64,000 nt of DNA from Ferrovibrio sp. (GCA_017991315.1 JAGOQS010000001.1:372001-436000); one strand, 5' to 3'; positions 33,486 through 42,018 are shown, counted from the first letter of the stretch. The notes: a model not told the origin generated them from the sequence alone. Numbers and translations: made by a program.

Positions 33486-34149
33486 AACCATGACCTCTCC
33501 GCTGGCGCTGAATGCCGGCGGCTATCTTGAGAAGCTGCGCCACAGCCTGGCGCCGCCGCCGCCGCTCGCCAGCTTGCCCCAGGGGCCGGAGGCGGCTCGC
33601 TTTGGCGACTTCCAGCTCAATCCAGGCGTGGCGCCCTTGCGCAAGGGACCGCTGATGCCGGCCGCCGTGCTGGTGCCGGTGGTGTCTTATGGTGATGGCG
33701 AGCGCGTCATCCTGACCAAAAGACAGGCAAACCTGTCCAACCATGCCGGACAGATCAGTTTCCCCGGCGGGCGCGTCGATCCCACTGATGCCGATGTGGT
33801 CGCCGCCGCCCTGCGCGAGGCGGAAGAGGAAATCGGCCTGGCGCGGCGCCATGTTGATGTGATCGGGGCGCTGGATCCTTATGTCACCGGCACCGGCTTC
33901 GCCGTGGTGCCGGTGGTGGCGCAGGTGACGCCGGGCTTCGTGCTGAAGCCGGAGCAGGGCGAGGTGGCGGAAGTCTTCGAGGTGCCGTTCGGCTTCCTGA
34001 TGGACGAACGCAACCACCAGCGCCATTCCGGCATCTTCAATGGCGTGCAACGCCATTGGTGGGCGATGCCCTATCATGATTATTATATCTGGGGCGCCAC
34101 GGCCGGGATGCTGCGCAATCTGCATCAGGCGCTGGCGCGTAACGTATAA
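33475..34149 (+). CDS. CoA pyrophosphatase, Nudix family
   Basis: The 224-residue enzyme hydrolyses CoA and its derivatives to 3',5'-ADP and phosphopantetheine. The Nudix box GGRVDPTDADVVAAALREAEEEIG (about 99-122) has the CoA-specific preceding LTKRQANLSNHAGQISFPGG. The start is uncertain: the ATG at 33475 overlaps DUF1285 by 11 bases and has GAG at a reasonable distance; the ATG at 33490 would also work. Further upstream starts lie inside DUF1285. Confidence 0.92.
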   Translation: MQIETMTSPLALNAGGYLEKLRHSLAPPPPLASLPQGPEAARFGDFQLNPGVAPLRKGPLMPAAVLVPVVSYGDGERVILTKRQANLSNHAGQISFPGGRVDPTDADVVAAALREAEEEIGLARRHVDVIGALDPYVTGTGFAVVPVVAQVTPGFVLKPEQGEVAEVFEVPFGFLMDERNHQRHSGIFNGVQRHWWAMPYHDYYIWGATAGMLRNLHQALARNV

Positions 34150-34165
34150 CCAAGGGAGGGCAAGC

Positions 34166-34420
34166 ATGGGCCGCGTCCTGGTGCATGGCTTTGTGCTGAT
34201 TCTGCCTTTCCTGCTCTATGGCCTGTATCTCTGGCAGGTGAAGCGCGCGGGCAAGGATGGGCCGGAAACCACGCCGTGGTTCTGGCTCTCGGTTGCCGGC
34301 CTGGTGCTGATGATCCTGAGCTTCGTTGCCTATGGCCTGCTGGGCGAGCATGGCGATGGTTCCTATGTGCCGGCGCGCTGGCAGGATGGCCAGATCGTGC
34401 CCGGCGATATCAAGCGATGA
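34166..34420 (+). CDS. Small membrane protein, DUF6111-like
   Basis: This 84-residue protein has two membrane segments (about 4-25 and 42-64) with a short polar connector KRAGKDGPETTP. GGGAGG lies six bases before the ATG at 34166. It occurs in the usual place between CoA pyrophosphatase and the CCA-adding enzyme in alphaproteobacteria, but no function is known. Its stop overlaps the next start (ATGA). Confidence 0.82.
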   Translation: MGRVLVHGFVLILPFLLYGLYLWQVKRAGKDGPETTPWFWLSVAGLVLMILSFVAYGLLGEHGDGSYVPARWQDGQIVPGDIKR

Positions 34421-35721
34421 GTCTGCCGGCAGCCACGGCACGGCGCCTTGAGCCCCAGCAATGGATGCAGGCGCCCTGGATGCATGCGGCAGCGGCGCGG
34501 CGCCTGCTCGATGTGCTGGGGCCGCAGCCGGCTTTGTTCGTCGGCGGCTGCGTGCGCGATGCCCTGCTGGGCCAAGCACCGGCCGATATCGATATCGCCA
34601 CGCCGCTGCTGCCCGATGAGGTGCTGCGGCGGCTCCGCCAAGCCGGCATCAAGGCGATTCCCACCGGCATCGCGCATGGCACCGTCACGGCGCTGCTTTT
34701 GCCCGCGCAGTTTGAGATCACGACGCTGCGCCGCGATGTCGCCACCGATGGCCGCCATGCCGAGGTTGCCTTCGGCACCGACTGGCAGGCCGATGCCGAG
34801 CGGCGCGACTTCACCATCAATGCGCTCTACGCCGATGCCGAGGGCGTGCTTTACGATCCGGTCGGCGGTCTGGCCGATCTGGAGCAGGGCCGCGTGCGCT
34901 TTATCGGCACGGCTGCGTCGCGGGTAGCGGAAGACTATCTCCGCGTGTTGCGCTTCTTCCGCTTCCATGCCCGCTTCGCCAGCGGCGCGGCGGATGCGGA
35001 GGCAATGGCGGCCTGTGGCGCAGCGGCCCAAGCCGGCGCGCTCGAGCGGCTGTCGGCTGAACGGGTGCGCGACGAACTGGTGAAGATCCTCGGCCTGCCG
35101 CGTGTGGTGGAGGCATTGAGCCTGATGCAGCAGAGCGGCGTGCTCGATGCGTTGTTGCCGGGCCACCGATTCGCGCCAATGGTGTTCGAGCGGCTGGTGG
35201 CTTTGAGCGATGATGCCTGGCTGCGGCTGGCGGCGTTGCTGCCGCGTCAATCCCCAGGGCAATCCGTGGCGGCGATCGAGCGGCTGAAACTCTCGCGTGC
35301 ACAGCAGCACCGCATGGAGGTGCTGACCGCGCCGGCGCCGTTCGACTGGGCGGCCCTCACGGATGAAGCCGCCTGGCCGTCGCTGTTCTATGCCCATGGT
35401 GCGGAATATTGCCGCGACCATGCCATCCTGATGGCGCTCGAAGACGTGACGCGGCTCGATCTTCTGCCGCGCCTGATCGACGCGGCCGCGCGCTATCGCC
35501 GCCCGGTCTTTCCGCTGCGCGGCGCCGATCTGCTGAAGCATGGCGTGCAGGCCGGGCCGGGCGTCAGCTATATCCTGAAAGAACTGGAAGCCTGGTGGCG
35601 CGATGGCGGCTTTGCTGCCGGGCGCGAGGCCTGCCTGGCGGAAATGCGGCTGCGTATCCGCTTTGCCGGCGATGAACCGCCGCCGGAAGAAGAGCAGCCA
35701 AAGCCGCCGGCTGAGGTATGA
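34417..35721 (+). CDS. cca: CCA tRNA nucleotidyltransferase
   Basis: The 434-residue enzyme adds or repairs the CCA end of tRNAs. The class II nucleotidyltransferase head has FVGGCVRDALLG and the DID acid pair in ADIDIATP (about 38-55), then RRDFTINALYAD and EDYLRVLRFFRFHARFA motifs. The start at 34417 overlaps the preceding stop by four bases; the open frame extends farther upstream through another gene and is not used. A repeat cluster follows. Confidence 0.95.
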   Translation: MSLPAATARRLEPQQWMQAPWMHAAAARRLLDVLGPQPALFVGGCVRDALLGQAPADIDIATPLLPDEVLRRLRQAGIKAIPTGIAHGTVTALLLPAQFEITTLRRDVATDGRHAEVAFGTDWQADAERRDFTINALYADAEGVLYDPVGGLADLEQGRVRFIGTAASRVAEDYLRVLRFFRFHARFASGAADAEAMAACGAAAQAGALERLSAERVRDELVKILGLPRVVEALSLMQQSGVLDALLPGHRFAPMVFERLVALSDDAWLRLAALLPRQSPGQSVAAIERLKLSRAQQHRMEVLTAPAPFDWAALTDEAAWPSLFYAHGAEYCRDHAILMALEDVTRLDLLPRLIDAAARYRRPVFPLRGADLLKHGVQAGPGVSYILKELEAWWRDGGFAAGREACLAEMRLRIRFAGDEPPPEEEQPKPPAEV

Positions 35722-35796
35722 CGCTCTAAACCCGCCGCGTCCCCCTCCGTCGTCATGCGCGGACTTGATCCGCGCATCTCAGTGTGAATTGGAGAA

Positions 35797-35876
35797 AGAT
35801 GCCCGGGCTCTAAGCGCACGCCGCTGAAGGCGGCGTGGGCGCAGAGGCCCGAAGGGCAGGCCCGGGCATGACGACG
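35797..35876. repeat. Composite nested palindromic element, copy 2 (inverted)
   Basis: Arms AGATGCCCGGGC and GCCCGGGCATGACG enclose TCTAAGCGCACGCCGC, loop TGAA, GGCGGCGTGGGCGCA and hairpin GGCCCGAAGGGCAGGCC. Compared with copy 1, the inner stem bases differ (CGCCGC/GGCGGCG versus CGAACGCC/GGCGTTCG), but pairing is kept. The orientation is reversed. Confidence 0.72.
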
Positions 35877-35883
35877 TGAAATT

Positions 35884-35971
35884 GCATGATGCCCAGGTCT
35901 CTGTATGCGCGCGAACGCTTAAAGCGTTCGTGGGCGCACGGGCCCGAAGGGCTTTGGCTCGTATGATGAGG
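35884..35971. repeat. Composite nested palindromic element, copy 3 (decayed)
   Basis: Contains GCGCGCGAACGCTTAAAGCGTTCGTGGGCGCACGG in pieces: stem CGAACGCTT/AAGCGTTCG, then the GGGCCCGAAGGGCTT hairpin. The outer arms (GATGCCCAGG and GGCTCGTATGATGAG) no longer pair well, so this copy looks older. Confidence 0.6.
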
Positions 35972-36055
35972 GGTAAAAGCGGGGCAATCCCCACAGGCTT
36001 AGCCCACCGGCATCGATCCCTATACGAATGGACTAGAAAGGGCCCATATGGGCAA

Positions 36056-36079
36056 TAAAAAAGGCGCCGCTGGCGCCTG
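36056..36079 (-). terminator. Rho-independent terminator of the lysine-rich gene
   Basis: On the minus strand AGGCGCC-AGC-GGCGCCT is followed by TTTTTATTG. The 7-pair GC stem with a T-run is a textbook terminator. It lies about 20 bases after the stop of the second reading frame of the lysine-rich gene (36099), not after the stop of the first frame (36217). Confidence 0.88.
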
Positions 36080-36216
36080 TGAAAACTTGTCTGATGTTTT
36101 ACTTCCTACCCAGTTTTACCCCCTTGAGTGGGGGAGGGTGGAACTCGAGCTCCACGCCGGCGCCGTAATCCCGGTCGTCGATGTGGAGCTCGAGGCCATA
36201 ATCATAAGACGAAGAA

Positions 36217-36312
36217 TTACTTCTTCTTCGCGGCCTTCTTGGCGGCCTTCTTCACGACCTTCTTAGCGGCCTTCTTGACGGCCTTCTTAGCAGCCTTCTT
36301 CTTAGCAGCCAT
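36217..36312 (-). CDS. Lysine/alanine-rich histone-H1-like mini-protein, apparently frameshifted
   Basis: The gene encodes 31 residues, half of them lysine (about 55 percent) and the rest Ala/Val, in an AAKK/VVKK repeat like the basic tails of bacterial histone-H1-like proteins; it should bind DNA or RNA. The signal for translation is strong: GGAGGAGAAC directly before the ATG. After the TAA the sequence continues, in the +1 frame, with 40 more plausible codons (36221 to 36099) whose stop is about 20 bases before the terminator. The full protein may therefore be about 70 residues, with one indel or frameshift separating the halves. Confidence 0.75.
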   Translation of the reverse strand: MAAKKKAAKKAVKKAAKKVVKKAAKKAAKKK

Positions 36313-36330
36313 GTTCTCCTCCATGGATTA

Positions 36331-36377
36331 AGCGGTTCACCTGAACCGCACGAAGTTTCGAGAAATGTTTCTCGAAC
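36331..36377 (-). promoter_or_regulatory. Two perfect hairpins in the lysine-rich gene leader
   Basis: GCGGTTCA-CC-TGAACCGC (36331-36348) and TTCGAGAAA-TG-TTTCTCGAA (36358-36377) are perfect palindromes within 65 bases of the ATG. They could be leader stems or operators. They are the only such strong dyads in this gap. Confidence 0.5.
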
Positions 36378-36571
36378 ATCATTTCTGTAGCATAGAGATT
36401 GCCTGTTAACCACTAAATCTTGCGTCGGCGCAGAATTTTTTTGACAGCGTGATTTTTTTGCCATAGGCGCCGAAAAGAAGCCGAACGAGAACGGAATGCA
36501 TCGTCCTGTTTTCTTCTCATCGATGCTGTTTGCGGCACACAAATTCTGTCGCTGCAAAATTTCCGACATAT
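36378..36571. other. Gene-free gap, possible small RNA
   Basis: No protein gene is visible between the lysine-rich gene and hemF. A TTGACA at 36441 with a poor -10 (CATAGG) 15 bases later could drive a plus-strand transcript that ends at the hemF-side terminator (36572-36599), about 130 bases. A stem GCATCG/CGATGC lies inside. This is weak evidence for a small RNA. Confidence 0.25.
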
Positions 36572-36599
36572 AAAAAAGCCGCATGGAATGCGGCTTTTT
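36572..36599. terminator. Bidirectional terminator after hemF
   Basis: AAAAAAGCCGCAT-GGA-ATGCGGCTTTTT forms a 9-pair GC stem with A and T tracts on both sides, so it works in either direction. It lies three bases beyond the hemF stop on the minus strand. Confidence 0.9.
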
Positions 36600-36602
36600 C
36601 AG

Positions 36603-37493
36603 CTATGGCCATTTCACTTCTGGCGGCATCGACATCAGGATCGCTTCGGTGTTGCCGCCGGTCTTCAGACCGAATGTTGTGCCGCGATCATAGATCAGAT
36701 TGAACTCGACATAGCGGCCGCGGCGGACGAGCTGATGTTCGCGATCGGCGTCGCTCCAGGTCTCGTGCATGCGTTTTTGGACGATTTTTGGGTAGGCGGC
36801 GAGGAACGATTCGCCGACCGCTTTGGTGAAGGCGAAATCCTGATTCCAATCACCGCTGGAGAGGTTGTCGTAGAAGATGCCGCCGGCACCGCGCGGCTCG
36901 TTGCGGTGCGGTAGGAAGAAGTACTCGTCGCACCATTTCTTGAAGCGCGGATAGTAATCCGGGTTGAACGGATCGCAGGCACTGCGCATCGCGGCATGGA
37001 AGTCGGCGGCGTCTTCCTCGTTCGGCCGCATCGGCGTCAGATCGGCGCCGCCGCCGAACCAGGCGCGGCTGGTGGCGATAAAACGAGTATTCATATGCAC
37101 CGCGGGCACCTTGGGCGAGCGCATATGCGCCACCAGCGAGATGCCGCTGGCCCAGAACTGGCCATCTTCCGCCGCACCGGGAATCTGTTTGCGGAATTCC
37201 TCGCTGAATTCGCCGTGTACGGTGGAGACGTTGACGCCGACCTTCTCGAAGACCCGGCCGCGCATCACGCTCATCACGCCGCCGCCGCCACCCGGACGGT
37301 CCCAGGCCTTGCGCTCGAAACGGCCGGCAGGCAGCGACGCATGCGGCGTGCCCTGCAGATCATCTTCCAGTTTTTCGAAGGCGGCGCAGATAAGATCGCG
37401 GAGGTTGACGAACCATGCGGCGGCCTTGGCCTTGCGCTCGTCGAGTTCGGTCTTATTCAATACAGGGGCATCCGCCATGGTCACGCTGCTCAT
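36603..37493 (-). CDS. hemF: Oxygen-dependent coproporphyrinogen III oxidase
   Basis: The 296-residue enzyme oxidatively decarboxylates coproporphyrinogen III to protoporphyrinogen IX using O2. Family blocks are clear: [44 protein letters not shown] and [25 protein letters not shown] near the C-terminus. Length is typical. The start at 37493 has GGAGA upstream; a second in-frame ATG lies five codons later. It follows trmL on the same strand by 47 bases and uses the O2-dependent heme route, which fits an aerobic lifestyle with cytochrome bc1 next door. Confidence 0.96.
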   Translation of the reverse strand: MSSVTMADAPVLNKTELDERKAKAAAWFVNLRDLICAAFEKLEDDLQGTPHASLPAGRFERKAWDRPGGGGGVMSVMRGRVFEKVGVNVSTVHGEFSEEFRKQIPGAAEDGQFWASGISLVAHMRSPKVPAVHMNTRFIATSRAWFGGGADLTPMRPNEEDAADFHAAMRSACDPFNPDYYPRFKKWCDEYFFLPHRNEPRGAGGIFYDNLSSGDWNQDFAFTKAVGESFLAAYPKIVQKRMHETWSDADREHQLVRRGRYVEFNLIYDRGTTFGLKTGGNTEAILMSMPPEVKWP

Positions 37494-37540
37494 TATATAT
37501 ATGTCTCCGTTTGGGGCGGCCGGTCAGCTTCGGTGATCTG

Positions 37541-38005
37541 TCAGGCCTGCGGCGCCGAGGGGAAGCCGCCGGTCTGCCGCAATGCTTCACCGAGTACCAT
37601 GGCTGCCGCCGTCGCCACATTGATCGAGCGCAATCCGGGGCGCAACGGAATGATCAGCCGGGCATCGGCGGCTTCATGCACATAGTCCGGTGCGCCCTTG
37701 CTCTCGCGCCCCATCAGGATGATGTCGTCAGGTTGAAAGCTGAACCGGGTGTAGGGCACCGGCGCCTTGGTGGTCAGCAGCAGCAGCCGGCCAGGCGGTT
37801 TCTCGGCCAAAAAATGCGGCCACGAATCATGGCGGAGGATTTCCGCCTGGTCGAGGTAATCCATCGCGGAACGGCGCACGGCAGCGACCGAGAAGGGGAA
37901 GCCGCAGGGCTCGATGACATGCACCGGCACGCCAAGGCAGGCGCCAAGCCTGAGCATTGTGCCCAGATTGGGCGGGATATCGGGTTCGAACAGGGCCAGA
38001 CGCAT
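37541..38005 (-). CDS. trmL: tRNA (cytidine(34)-2'-O)-methyltransferase
   Basis: The 154-residue SPOUT enzyme methylates the wobble ribose of certain leucine tRNAs. Family marks: LFEPDIPPNLGTMLRLGACLG near the start (the N-N-G-N-like loop) and MGRESKGAPDYV and IIPLRPGLRSINVATAAAMVLGE at the C-terminal knot that binds S-adenosylmethionine. The second Leu tRNA target group includes the type of tRNA encoded at 8.5 kb, but that is not specific evidence. Divergent from petABC. Confidence 0.95.
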   Translation of the reverse strand: MRLALFEPDIPPNLGTMLRLGACLGVPVHVIEPCGFPFSVAAVRRSAMDYLDQAEILRHDSWPHFLAEKPPGRLLLLTTKAPVPYTRFSFQPDDIILMGRESKGAPDYVHEAADARLIIPLRPGLRSINVATAAAMVLGEALRQTGGFPSAPQA

Positions 38006-38064
38006 GGCCCCGGAATGGCAGCCTAAGCTTTCGTAATCAAGCGGTTTTCCGCACTTCCAGCCCC

Positions 38065-38081
38065 TGCGGCAACCTGTCGCA
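38065..38081 (+). promoter_or_regulatory. Candidate RegA (PrrA/ActR) site upstream of petABC
   Basis: TGCGGCAACCTGTCGCA has half sites GCGGC and GTCGC with five-base spacing, matching the published RegA/PrrA pattern (GCGGC-N-GNCGC). It lies about 83 bases before the petA start. In Rhodobacter RegA controls petABC, and the window encodes regBA at 60.4 kb. Confidence 0.55.
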
Positions 38082-38163
38082 CACGGGCGGCGGACTACTG
38101 GACATGAGCGATGGATAATGAGAAATAACGGGCTCGTTTTCCGTTACTTATCCCGAGGGAACA

Positions 38164-38700
38164 ATGGCAGGGACTGCGCCCCATTCCCAGGCTGGCAATG
38201 CCGAGCCGACCCGTCGTGACTTTATCGTCGTGGCGGCTTCGTCCTTTGCTGCGGTTGGTGCCGCCGCCGCGGCCTGGCCGTTCATCCACCAGATGAACCC
38301 CTCGGCCGACGTGCTGGCACTGTCCAGCACCGAGCTGGACCTGAGCCAGATCGCCGCCGGCCAGAGCGTCACCGTGCTGTGGCGCGGCAAGCCGGTCTTC
38401 GTGCGCCACCGCACGGACGCCGAGATCGAGCAGGCGAAGAAGGACGACACCGCCGCCCTGCCGGATCCGGCCAAGGACGCCGATCGCGCCAAGAAGCCGC
38501 AATGGCTGGTGATGATGGGCGTCTGCACCCACCTGGGTTGCGTGCCGCTCGGCCAGAAGGGTGAATACGGCGGCTGGTTCTGCCCCTGCCATGGTTCGCA
38601 CTACGACACCTCGGGCCGCATCCGCAAAGGTCCGGCGCCGGCGAACCTGCCGATCCCGGAATACACCTTCCTCTCTGACAGCCGCATCCGCATCGGCTGA
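38164..38700 (+). CDS. petA: Ubiquinol-cytochrome c reductase, Rieske iron-sulfur subunit
   Basis: The 178-residue subunit of the cytochrome bc1 complex transfers electrons from ubiquinol to cytochrome c1. A Tat-type signal anchor (RRDF at 17-20, membrane segment about 20-40) precedes the Rieske domain. The cluster ligands are Cys121 and His123 in CTHLGC and Cys140 and His143 in CPCHGSH, with disulfide Cys126-Cys142. GAGGGA lies before the ATG. First gene of petABC. Confidence 0.98.
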   Translation: MAGTAPHSQAGNAEPTRRDFIVVAASSFAAVGAAAAAWPFIHQMNPSADVLALSSTELDLSQIAAGQSVTVLWRGKPVFVRHRTDAEIEQAKKDDTAALPDPAKDADRAKKPQWLVMMGVCTHLGCVPLGQKGEYGGWFCPCHGSHYDTSGRIRKGPAPANLPIPEYTFLSDSRIRIG

Positions 38701-38711
38701 GGAGCAAAAAG

Positions 38712-39956
38712 ATGGCCACGAACGAAACCGGCTTTTTCGCCAACCCCGTCGTCAAGTGGATTGAATACCGCCTGCCGGTCTTCTCCACCATCGACCACAT
38801 GGTCGGCACCAAGTACCCGACGCCGAAGAACCTGAACTACTGGTGGAATTTCGGCTCGCTCGCCGGCCTCTGCCTGGTGGTGCAGATCATCACCGGCATC
38901 GTGCTGGTGATGCATTACACGCCGCATACCTCGATGGCGTTCGACTCGGTCGAGCACATCATGCGCGACGTGAATTACGGCTGGCTGCTGCGCTACATCC
39001 ACGCCAACGGCGCGTCGATGTTCTTCATCGTGGTCTATATCCATATCTTCCGCGGCCTGTATTTCGGTTCCTACAAGAGCCCGCGCGAAATCCTGTGGTT
39101 CCTCGGCGTCATCATCCTGCTGCTGATGATGGCCACGGCGTTCATGGGCTATGTGCTGCCCTGGGGCCAGATGTCCTTCTGGGGCGCCACCGTGATCACC
39201 AACCTGTTCTCGGCGCTGCCGGGCGTGGGCGAGCCGATCGTCACCTGGCTGTGGGGCGGCTTCGCCGTCGACAACCCGACGCTGAACCGCTTCTTCTCGC
39301 TGCATTACCTGCTGCCGTTCGTCATCGTCGGCGTGGTGCTGCTGCATATCCTGGCGCTGCATCAGCATGGTTCGAACAACCCGCTGGGCATCGACGTTAA
39401 GGGCCCGCAGGACACCATCCCGTTCCACCCGTATTATACGGTGAAGGACGCGGTCGGCGTCGGCGTGTTCCTGCTCGTCTTCTCCTTCTTCGTGTTCTAT
39501 CAGCCGAACATGCTGGGCCATCCGGACAACTACATTCCGGCCAACCCGCTGGTGACGCCGGCGCATATCGTGCCGGAATGGTACTTCCTGCCGTTCTACG
39601 CCATCCTGCGCTCGGTGCCCGACAAGCTCGGCGGCGTGCTGCTGATGTTCGGCGCCATCGCCATCCTGTTCCTGCTGCCCTGGCTCGATACCTCCAAGGT
39701 GCGCTCGGCCAAGTTCCGCCCGATCTACAAGCAGTTCAGCTGGATCTTCCTGCTGGTCTGCGTCGGCCTGACCTGGGCTGGCGGCAAGCCGGCGGAAGGC
39801 ATGTACCTGATCATCGCGCGTATCTGCACGGCTTACTATTTCATCCACTTCCTGGTGGTGATGCCGCTGGTCGGCTGGTTTGAAAAGCCGAACAAGCTGC
39901 CGGCCTCGATTGCCGAACCGGTGCTCAAGCCGGCCAGCGCCGCGGCGGGGGAGTAA
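38712..39956 (+). CDS. petB: Cytochrome b of the bc1 complex
   Basis: The 414-residue eight-helix membrane protein holds two b-hemes and both quinone sites. The Qo-site motif [14 protein letters not shown] is present (about 291-304), and heme-binding histidines lie in paired helices. It is a complete cytochrome b, not the split b6/subunit IV form, which with a separate c1 gene is the usual alphaproteobacterial arrangement. It starts 11 bases after petA. Confidence 0.98.
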   Translation: MATNETGFFANPVVKWIEYRLPVFSTIDHMVGTKYPTPKNLNYWWNFGSLAGLCLVVQIITGIVLVMHYTPHTSMAFDSVEHIMRDVNYGWLLRYIHANGASMFFIVVYIHIFRGLYFGSYKSPREILWFLGVIILLLMMATAFMGYVLPWGQMSFWGATVITNLFSALPGVGEPIVTWLWGGFAVDNPTLNRFFSLHYLLPFVIVGVVLLHILALHQHGSNNPLGIDVKGPQDTIPFHPYYTVKDAVGVGVFLLVFSFFVFYQPNMLGHPDNYIPANPLVTPAHIVPEWYFLPFYAILRSVPDKLGGVLLMFGAIAILFLLPWLDTSKVRSAKFRPIYKQFSWIFLLVCVGLTWAGGKPAEGMYLIIARICTAYYFIHFLVVMPLVGWFEKPNKLPASIAEPVLKPASAAAGE

Positions 39957-39961
39957 AGCCA

Positions 39962-40762
39962 ATGAAGACCAGCATCAAGACCCTGCTCGCCGCCCTGGCG
40001 CTGACGATGGCTTCGGGCCTGACTGCCCTTCCGGCCCTCGCGGCTGGTGGTGAAGAGCTGCCGCCGCCGAAGCAGAACTGGACCTTCGGCGGTCCGTTCG
40101 GCACCTACGACCGGGCCGAGCTGCAGCGTGGCTATCAGGTCTACAAGGAAGTCTGTGCCGCCTGCCACGCCATGAAGTTCGTGGCCTTCCGCAACCTCGC
40201 CGATCCTGGCAGCCCGGGCTTCACGGCGGCCGAGGTCAAGGCGCTGGCGGCCACGTTCCAGGTCACCGATGGCCCCAATGATTCGGGCGAGATGTTCCAG
40301 CGTCCGGGCCTGCCGCAGGACAAGTTCCCGTCGCCGTTCCCGAACGAGAAGGCGGCGCGCGCCGCCAATGGCGGTGCCTATCCGGTGGATCTGTCGCTGG
40401 TCGCCAAGTCGCGCGGCCATGGCGAAACCGGTGGTCCGGATTACATCCGCGCCCTGCTGACCGGCTATGCCGAACCGCCGGCCGGCTTCCAGCTTGGCGA
40501 AGGCCTGCACTTCAACAAGTATTTCCCCGGCCAGCAGATCGCCATGCCGAATCCGCTGAACCCGGACCAGGTGACCTATGCCGATGGCACCAAGGCCACC
40601 GTGGAGCAGATGGCGCATGACGTTTCCGCCTTCCTGATGTGGGCCGCCGAGCCGAAGCTCGAGGACCGCAAGCGGCTGGGCTTCAAGGTCATGATCTTCC
40701 TGGTGATCCTCACCGGCCTGTTCATCGCCGCCAAGAAGCGCGTCTGGGCCAGCGTCAAGTAA
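39962..40762 (+). CDS. petC: Cytochrome c1 of the bc1 complex
   Basis: The 266-residue protein has a signal peptide (cleavage near ALAA, about residue 27), a c-type heme site CAACH (Cys65, Cys68, His69) and a C-terminal membrane anchor (about 242-260, FKVMIFLVILTGLFIAA). The axial Met lies in the PNPLNP region. It accepts electrons from the Rieske protein and passes them to cytochrome c. It follows petB by five bases and ends at a strong terminator. Confidence 0.97.
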   Translation: MKTSIKTLLAALALTMASGLTALPALAAGGEELPPPKQNWTFGGPFGTYDRAELQRGYQVYKEVCAACHAMKFVAFRNLADPGSPGFTAAEVKALAATFQVTDGPNDSGEMFQRPGLPQDKFPSPFPNEKAARAANGGAYPVDLSLVAKSRGHGETGGPDYIRALLTGYAEPPAGFQLGEGLHFNKYFPGQQIAMPNPLNPDQVTYADGTKATVEQMAHDVSAFLMWAAEPKLEDRKRLGFKVMIFLVILTGLFIAAKKRVWASVK

Positions 40763-40781
40763 GCTTCATCCACAGCTTAAG

Positions 40782-40810
40782 AAAAGGCCGCCTTCGGGGC
40801 GGCCTTTTTT
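40782..40810 (+). terminator. Rho-independent terminator after petC
   Basis: AAAAGGCCGCC-TTCG-GGGCGGCCTTTTTT forms a stable stem closed by a TTCG loop with a T6 tail, 20 bases after the petC stop. Confidence 0.93.
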
Positions 40811-40882
40811 ATTGCGCCGGGGGGCTGCCTTTGCTTAAGTCGGCCCCGACTTTACCCCTCTGATTCCGGGAGCGATCACCCC

Positions 40883-41992
40883 ATGGCCCGAGCCAAGACG
40901 GCGACCAAGACGGCGACCAAGAAGACGACCAAGAAGACGGCCAACAAGCCGGGCAAGAAGGCGGCGAAGAAATCCGCCGCCAAAGCTGCCGTGAAGCAGG
41001 CCGCCGTGAAGAAGGCTGCGGTGAAGAAGGCCCCCGCCAAGAAAGCGGCCAAGAAGGCGCCCGTCAAGAAAGCGGCTGCGAAGCTTTCCTGGACCAAGCC
41101 GCATATCGCCAAGCCCGGCGATCCGGTGCGCATCGGCGTGCTTGGCGGCAGCGGCCTCTATGGCATGGCCGGCCTCACCAACACCCAGTGGCGCAAGGTT
41201 TCGACGCCCTGGGGCGATCCCTCCGATGAATTGCTGTTCGGCAAGCTCGAAGGCGCCGAACTGGTATTCCTGCCCCGGCATGGCCGTGGCCATCGCCACT
41301 CGCCGTCCGAAGTGAACTACCGCGCCAATATCGATGCGCTGAAGCGCGTCGGCTGCCACGATGTCATCTCGGTTTCGGCCTGCGGCTCGTTCAAGGAGCA
41401 TCTGCCGCCGGGCAGCTTCGTCATCGTCGATCAGTTCATCGACCGCACCTTCATGCGCCAGAAGAGCTTCTTCTCCACCGGCATGGTGGCGCATGTCTCT
41501 GCCGCTCATCCGGTCTGCCATCGCCTCGGCGATGCGCTGGAACAGGCGGCGAAAGACGCCGGCATCAATGCCCAGCGCGGCGGCACCTATCTCTGCATGG
41601 AAGGCCCGCAATTCTCCACCCAGGCCGAGAGCTTCCTCTACAAGAGCTGGGGCTGCGACGTGATCGGCATGACCAACGCGCCGGAAGCCAAGCTCGCCCG
41701 CGAGGCCGAGCTTTGCTACGCCAGCGTCGCCATGGTCACGGATTTCGATTGCTGGCATCCGGACCACGACCATGTCGATGTCGCCTCGGTGATCCGCGTG
41801 CTGCTGGATAACGCCTCCAAGGGCCAGTCGCTGGTGGCGCATGCGGTGAAGTATCTCAAGGACCGCCCGGAGCATTGCCACCAGGGCTGCGACCGCGCGC
41901 TCGACAACGCCCTGATCACTGCGCCGGAAAAGCGCGACCCGGCGGTGCTGAAGAAGCTCGACGCCGTCGCCGGCCGTCTGCTCAACGCCTGA
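40883..41992 (+). CDS. mtnP: S-methyl-5'-thioadenosine phosphorylase with histone-like N-terminal tail
   Basis: The 369-residue protein splits methylthioadenosine to adenine and methylthioribose-1-phosphate. The catalytic part begins near residue 72 ([14 protein letters not shown]) and carries [37 protein letters not shown] and [18 protein letters not shown], all family blocks; its length of about 300 is normal. Before it lies a lysine/alanine/threonine tail of about 68 residues ([18 protein letters not shown]) like histone H1. The ATG at 40883 is the natural start; no ribosome-binding site is seen for an internal start. apt follows 26 bases later. Confidence 0.93.
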   Translation: MARAKTATKTATKKTTKKTANKPGKKAAKKSAAKAAVKQAAVKKAAVKKAPAKKAAKKAPVKKAAAKLSWTKPHIAKPGDPVRIGVLGGSGLYGMAGLTNTQWRKVSTPWGDPSDELLFGKLEGAELVFLPRHGRGHRHSPSEVNYRANIDALKRVGCHDVISVSACGSFKEHLPPGSFVIVDQFIDRTFMRQKSFFSTGMVAHVSAAHPVCHRLGDALEQAAKDAGINAQRGGTYLCMEGPQFSTQAESFLYKSWGCDVIGMTNAPEAKLAREAELCYASVAMVTDFDCWHPDHDHVDVASVIRVLLDNASKGQSLVAHAVKYLKDRPEHCHQGCDRALDNALITAPEKRDPAVLKKLDAVAGRLLNA

Positions 41993-42018
41993 TTTCTGGA
42001 ATAAGGACCAAGTCTCCC

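Larger units (their letters stand above)
35749..35971. repeat. Palindromic repeat cluster
   Basis: After cca there are three elements: a simple one at 35750-35780 (ATGCGCGGACTTGATCCGCGCAT) and two composite elements (35797-35876 and 35884-35971). No gene lies in the 495 bases between cca and the lysine-rich gene; the rest, 35972-36055, shows nothing I can name. Confidence 0.8.

Noticed and set aside
36144-36194. 12-base inverted repeat CTCGAGCTCCAC / GTGGAGCTCGAG read as a terminator
   Set aside because: It has a 27-base loop and no T-tract, and it lies inside the second frame of the lysine-rich gene, where both arms encode similar Glu-Leu-His residues.
36099-36221. Programmed +1 frameshift as the explanation of the lysine-rich gene
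   Set aside because: No shift-prone sequence or re-pairing option is visible at AAG-TAA; an indel or sequence error is simpler. Kept as an open question, not as a call.
41100-41140. Internal start for mtnP at a GTG near residue 72 that would remove the lysine-rich tail
   Set aside because: No ribosome-binding site precedes it, and the upstream ATG and codon usage support the full-length protein.
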